From assembly GCA_903907475.1 (NCBI GenBank), contig CAIVOB010000047.1, forward strand, positions 1-9,506: a stretch of DNA of 9,506 nt, in the 5' to 3' direction. The translations under genes and the position numbers were made by a program. The stretch comes from Candidatus Omnitrophota bacterium (lineage in GTDB: Bacteria > Omnitrophota > Gorgyraeia > Gygaellales > Profunditerraquicolaceae). This document shows, one piece after another, positions 6,920-9,506 of the stretch (positions within the stretch are counted from its first letter, which is position 1; each line of letters begins with the position of its first letter). The notes below the pieces were generated by a model, which saw only the letters and a list, made by a program, of their open reading frames with translations, ran no database searches and had not been told where the DNA came from.

Positions 6920-8014
6920 TTAAGTTGACTTTTTATGTTTGCGCATTAAATCCGTAAATTCACTAAATAAATACTCTGCGTCTTGCGGCCCCGGAGCAGC
7001 CTCAGGATGAAATTGCACCGAAAAAATCGGCAACTTCTTATGCCGTAGCCCTTCGAGCGTCCCATCATTTAAATTTATGTGCGTTAAAACAACGTCTTTT
7101 TTACTTAAAGAATCGATATCGACACAAAAACTATGATTCTGACTGGTAATCGCGACTTTTTTAGTGCGTAAATCTTTCACCGGATGATTTGCTCCATGAT
7201 GGCCAAATTTAAGTTTATAAGTTTTACCGCCTAAAGCCAGCCCCAGCATTTGATGCCCCAAGCAAATTCCAAAAATCGGTAACTTCCCAATTAAATGCTG
7301 AACTGTTTTAATAACATAACCCACCGCTTCCGGGTCTCCCGGCCCATTCGAAAGCAACAGTCCATCGGGTTTGAGCCGCAGAATCTCCTGAGAAGATGCC
7401 TGCGCCGGTAATACCGTAACATTACATTTAAGTGCCGACAACTTCCTAAGAATATTAAATTTGACCCCACAATCCAAAACCACCACTTTATATTTAGCAT
7501 CTTTAGATTGTTCATAACTATATTTTTTAAGGATCGCAACGCTTTTGACGAGGTCAATCCCCACCAAACCCTGGCTCGCCCTTGCTTTATTTATTAAACT
7601 CTGCTCATCCAGGTCCTTAGTCGATAAAACGGCTTTCAGCGCGCCCCTTTCCCGTAAATGTAAAGTAAGCGCACGAGTATCAACCCCTTCAATCCCTAAA
7701 ATATGATTTTGTTCTAGATACTCACTTAACGTTTGTTCTTTCCTCCAATTGCTCGCAATCTTGCTGCACTCTTTTACCACTAATCCTTCCAAAAAAGGCT
7801 TGCGACTTTCACAATCTTTAGCGTTAACTCCATAATTACCGATCAACGGATAAGTCATGGTAACGATTTGACCTTTATAAGAAGGATCAGTAATAATCTC
7901 CTGATATCCGCACATGCTGGTATTAAAAACCACCTCGCCATATGATTCTCCGGCAGCACCGAAGGATCTTCCTCTAAAAACCTTCCCGTCTTCTAGAACT
8001 AATAAAGCTTGCAT
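6920..8014 (-). CDS. carA: Carbamoyl-phosphate synthase small subunit (glutamine amidotransferase)
   Basis: CarA hydrolyses glutamine and passes ammonia to CarB to make carbamoyl phosphate for pyrimidines and arginine. The protein has the N-terminal CarA domain ([31 protein letters not shown]) followed by a class I glutamine amidotransferase domain. The catalytic triad is complete, counting from the ATG at 8014: C251 in GICLGHQ, then H336 and E338 in [17 protein letters not shown] and [13 protein letters not shown] are also conserved. The 364-residue form from ATG at 8012-8014 is chosen because [10 protein letters not shown] is the family start. A TTG at 8033-8035 would add seven residues; AGGAG precedes it but only 3 bases away. 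carB follows after 5 bases. A strong promoter and a hairpin lie upstream. Confidence 0.95.
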   Translation of the reverse strand: MQALLVLEDGKVFRGRSFGAAGESYGEVVFNTSMCGYQEIITDPSYKGQIVTMTYPLIGNYGVNAKDCESRKPFLEGLVVKECSKIASNWRKEQTLSEYLEQNHILGIEGVDTRALTLHLRERGALKAVLSTKDLDEQSLINKARASQGLVGIDLVKSVAILKKYSYEQSKDAKYKVVVLDCGVKFNILRKLSALKCNVTVLPAQASSQEILRLKPDGLLLSNGPGDPEAVGYVIKTVQHLIGKLPIFGICLGHQMLGLALGGKTYKLKFGHHGANHPVKDLRTKKVAITSQNHSFCVDIDSLSKKDVVLTHINLNDGTLEGLRHKKLPIFSVQFHPEAAPGPQDAEYLFSEFTDLMRKHKKST

Positions 8015-8081
8015 AATTACTTTCTTTAAATTCAACCGCTCCTAGTTAACTAATCAAATAATAAAACTAAGATTTCATAAG

Positions 8082-8122
8082 AAAGGCGTCTAGGACCGAT
8101 AATTCGGCCGCTAAACGCCTTT
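8082..8122 (-). promoter_or_regulatory. Hairpin at the 5' end of the carA transcript (possible attenuator)
   Basis: Arms 8082-8093 and 8111-8122 pair over 12 positions with one mismatch. After a small internal loop, CCGA (8096-8099) and TCGG (8104-8107) close a TAAT tetraloop. The structure starts within a few bases of the predicted transcription start and ends about 70 bases before carA. Its 3' arm runs into TTTCTT in the carA RNA, so it could stabilise the 5' end or act as a weak terminator/attenuator. I do not see the PyrR-binding consensus in it. Confidence 0.55.
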
Positions 8123-8131
8123 GTTTAAACA

Positions 8132-8159
8132 ATTATATCCCAACTCCCCGGATTGTCAA
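8132..8159 (-). promoter_or_regulatory. Near-perfect sigma-70 promoter of carA-carB
   Basis: On the minus strand TTGACA (8154-8159) and TATAAT (8132-8137) both match the consensus exactly, with a 16-base spacer. Transcription should start at an A near 8124-8126, inside the palindrome GTTTAAAC (8123-8130) and just ahead of the leader hairpin. The leader would be about 110 bases. This is the clearest promoter in the window. Confidence 0.8.
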
Positions 8160-8188
8160 TGAATTTTAATCAATTGCGCAAATCTATC

Positions 8189-8380
8189 TATTTTGTCCTT
8201 CGGATATTGTTCCGCGTGCGAAGTTTTTCGCCGTGTGCGGCGGCTTACGACTCACTCCCGGATGACTTTCGCTAAGTGAAGTGTCCTCCGTTCGTCGTAA
8301 GTCCTTGCACACTATTGATTAAATTGCGGAGTGCCGAAAAACTTCTAATGCACGCTCCACAATATCCTCCGAACAAAATA
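8189..8380. repeat. 192-bp nested imperfect palindrome, MITE-like
   Basis: This non-coding element folds on itself through successive arms: TATTTTGT 8189-8196 with 8373-8380; GGATATTGT 8202-8210 with 8359-8367; GCGTGC 8214-8219 with 8350-8355; GAAGTTTTTCG 8220-8230 with 8335-8345; GTGTGC 8233-8238 with 8307-8312; CTTACGAC 8244-8251 with 8294-8301; and CGGA 8259-8262 with 8287-8290. The right side carries about 22 extra bases (8313-8334). TA dinucleotides at both ends would suit a TA target duplication, as with IS630/mariner-type MITEs, if the element is 8191-8378. It could instead be a structured RNA. The pairing is directly visible; the mobile-element interpretation is inference. Confidence 0.6.
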
Positions 8381-8467
8381 TAAACTAAACTTGTCTATTA
8401 GCGGGTGGCTGGACTTGGATTTGAGTAAATAATGGAACCGTTTCTATTTTACTGCGGTTTTGCTTTT

Positions 8468-8535
8468 GTTTTTCTGTTTTTTAGTTTTTATGTTTTTCGG
8501 TCTTCAGTTTTCTGACCTCCGTCTTCTGTACTTCC
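8468..8535. repeat. Degenerate T-rich tandem repeat of 8 and 7 bases
   Basis: The plus strand reads as consecutive G-led units. Four 8-base units of the form GTTTTTNN cover 8468-8499. Four 7-base units (GTCTTCA, GTTTTCT, GACCTCC, GTCTTCT) cover 8500-8527, then GTACTTCC follows. The strand bias is strong: T/C plus G with few A. It sits about 40 bases past the HD-GYP stop. No open frame or clear terminator is present in it. It looks like a decayed microsatellite. Confidence 0.45.
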
Positions 8536-8569
8536 CGCCACAGTGACAGGATCAAAAGAAGATAAATCT

Positions 8570-9505
8570 TTAACGCAGGTATTCTTTTCCCTCTTTCCAG
8601 GGATTCAGGTAACGCTCAATAGTTAAATCTTTTTCCTGAGATAAATCCACCGCACGTTTTTTATCCTCAGGAGCGACAATTTCCACTTTCGGCCGGCGGA
8701 TATCAGATTCGTTCTGGCTTTGGACTATGGCAATACTTGAATCATTGAGCGCCACAACCGCTCCCACCGGCCAAAGCCCCATAAACTTAAAAAAACTATC
8801 AAATAACTCCGCATCAAAAGAACTTCCTCTTTCCTTGGACATAATATTAAAAACGACATCCGGAGAATAATCCTGTTTATACCCGCGTCTTTGAGAAAGA
8901 GCATCGTAAACATCACAAAGCGCCACAATCGAAGAAGCAATATGTTGCTTGCGCACTAAAGGAAAACGCGGATACCCGGATAAATCATATTTTAAATGAT
9001 GTTCGAAACTTACCACCACCGGCAGGATACCCAAGCTCTCAACATAACGTAACATCACTTCCGCGCCTAAAACAGTATGACTTTTAATCTGGCCAAACTC
9101 CTGATCGCTAAGTAAATCCGTTTTATGTAATATTTTACGCGAGATATAAATTTTACCGATATCATGAAAAAGCGCGGCAATCCCGATCGCCAGAACATCC
9201 TGCTTTTCGAATCCTAACCGCGAAGAAAAATACATCGCAAAAATTGAGACATTCAGCATATGCGTATAAGTCTCCGCATCATATCTTTTCACTGTAGCTA
9301 ATTTTAATAATTCCTGACGCTGAACATTTAAATTATCCATCAGGCCTTCTAAAGAAACCTTTAACATCCGATGATCAATTTTCTCAAAATTAAGTACACC
9401 CGCCAAAACTTGACTAAATTGCTCCGAAGAAGAATCGTAAAGCGAACGTTGATTAAAATTAAGCACTGTTTCGTTCGTCGCCGCGCTAACTTTAAGCTTA
9501 CCCAC
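8570..9505 (-). CDS. HD-GYP domain protein, N-terminus outside the window
   Basis: This is a 311-residue C-terminal fragment. The frame is open to the window edge and the GTG at 9503-9505 is not convincing as a start, so the gene probably continues. The HD-GYP domain spans about residues 75-260 of the visible part. Metal ligands are present: H82, H114-D115 with K118 (FHDIGK), H143, H169-H170 and D198 (CDVYDAL). The GYP motif is kept, but HHExxDGxGYP reads HHLKYDLSGYP, with leucines at the usual glutamate and glycine. The domain ends with the common WPVGAVVALND segment. The family hydrolyses cyclic-di-GMP; whether this member does so is uncertain. No sensor domain is visible, since the upstream part is missing. 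It is transcribed toward carA but separated from it by 555 bases that include carA's own promoter. Confidence 0.88.
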   Translation of the reverse strand: MGKLKVSAATNETVLNFNQRSLYDSSSEQFSQVLAGVLNFEKIDHRMLKVSLEGLMDNLNVQRQELLKLATVKRYDAETYTHMLNVSIFAMYFSSRLGFEKQDVLAIGIAALFHDIGKIYISRKILHKTDLLSDQEFGQIKSHTVLGAEVMLRYVESLGILPVVVSFEHHLKYDLSGYPRFPLVRKQHIASSIVALCDVYDALSQRRGYKQDYSPDVVFNIMSKERGSSFDAELFDSFFKFMGLWPVGAVVALNDSSIAIVQSQNESDIRRPKVEIVAPEDKKRAVDLSQEKDLTIERYLNPWKEGKEYLR

Positions 9506-9506
9506 G

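Noticed and set aside
7291..7557. Minus-strand open frame of 88 codons within carA
   Set aside because: It overlaps the conserved CarA amidotransferase region in another frame and has no recognisable features.
8015..8122. PyrR-binding attenuator or other known riboswitch upstream of carA
   Set aside because: The hairpin lacks the PyrR consensus bases and no other riboswitch core is recognisable; only a generic hairpin is supported.
1..9506. CRISPR array, tRNA or rRNA genes
   Set aside because: No regularly spaced identical repeats with unique spacers and no recognisable tRNA or rRNA sequence were seen on either strand.

Overview
The window looks like chromosomal DNA from an uncultured diderm (outer-membrane) bacterium. 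By eye it is moderately AT-rich, and all eight protein genes end in TAA. LpxB shows that lipid A is made. An LpxA/LpxB-associated Gfo/Idh oxidoreductase, a Ste24-like protease, a stand-alone beta-CASP nuclease and a split carB fit a deep-branching lineage such as Omnitrophota or a relative. That placement is inference and weakly held.

Layout. Bases 1-139 hold short repeats and a likely promoter. Bases 140-2166 (+) carry two overlapping genes, a Gfo/Idh/MocA oxidoreductase and lpxB, forming a lipid A sugar module. Every other gene is on the minus strand. lpxB runs head-on into a Ste24/M48 membrane protease gene (2163-3248), and the two stop codons share the palindrome TTAA inside a small terminator-like hairpin. 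The protease follows a short, divergent bL27-like ribosomal protein gene (3251-3499) by 2 nt. That gene has a perfect AGGAGG site with a hairpin just upstream of it. Next come a beta-CASP/metallo-beta-lactamase RNA-processing-type hydrolase (3667-5061) and then carA-carB (6920-8014 and 5253-6914) for carbamoyl phosphate synthesis. carB contains only the N-terminal half of the normal large subunit, cut cleanly at the domain boundary; the C-terminal half is not in the window.

The 555-base gap 8015-8569 holds a near-consensus sigma-70 promoter for carA, a hairpin at the predicted 5' end of its transcript, a 192-bp nested imperfect palindrome flanked by TA (MITE-like), and a T-rich degenerate tandem repeat. 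The window ends inside an HD-GYP domain gene (8570 to the edge), probably a cyclic-di-GMP phosphodiesterase, with its N-terminus missing.

No complete undescribed system is visible. The observations most worth following are the split carB, the bL27-like protein without the N-terminal arm that normally reaches the peptidyl-transferase centre, the 192-bp palindrome, and the carA leader hairpin.
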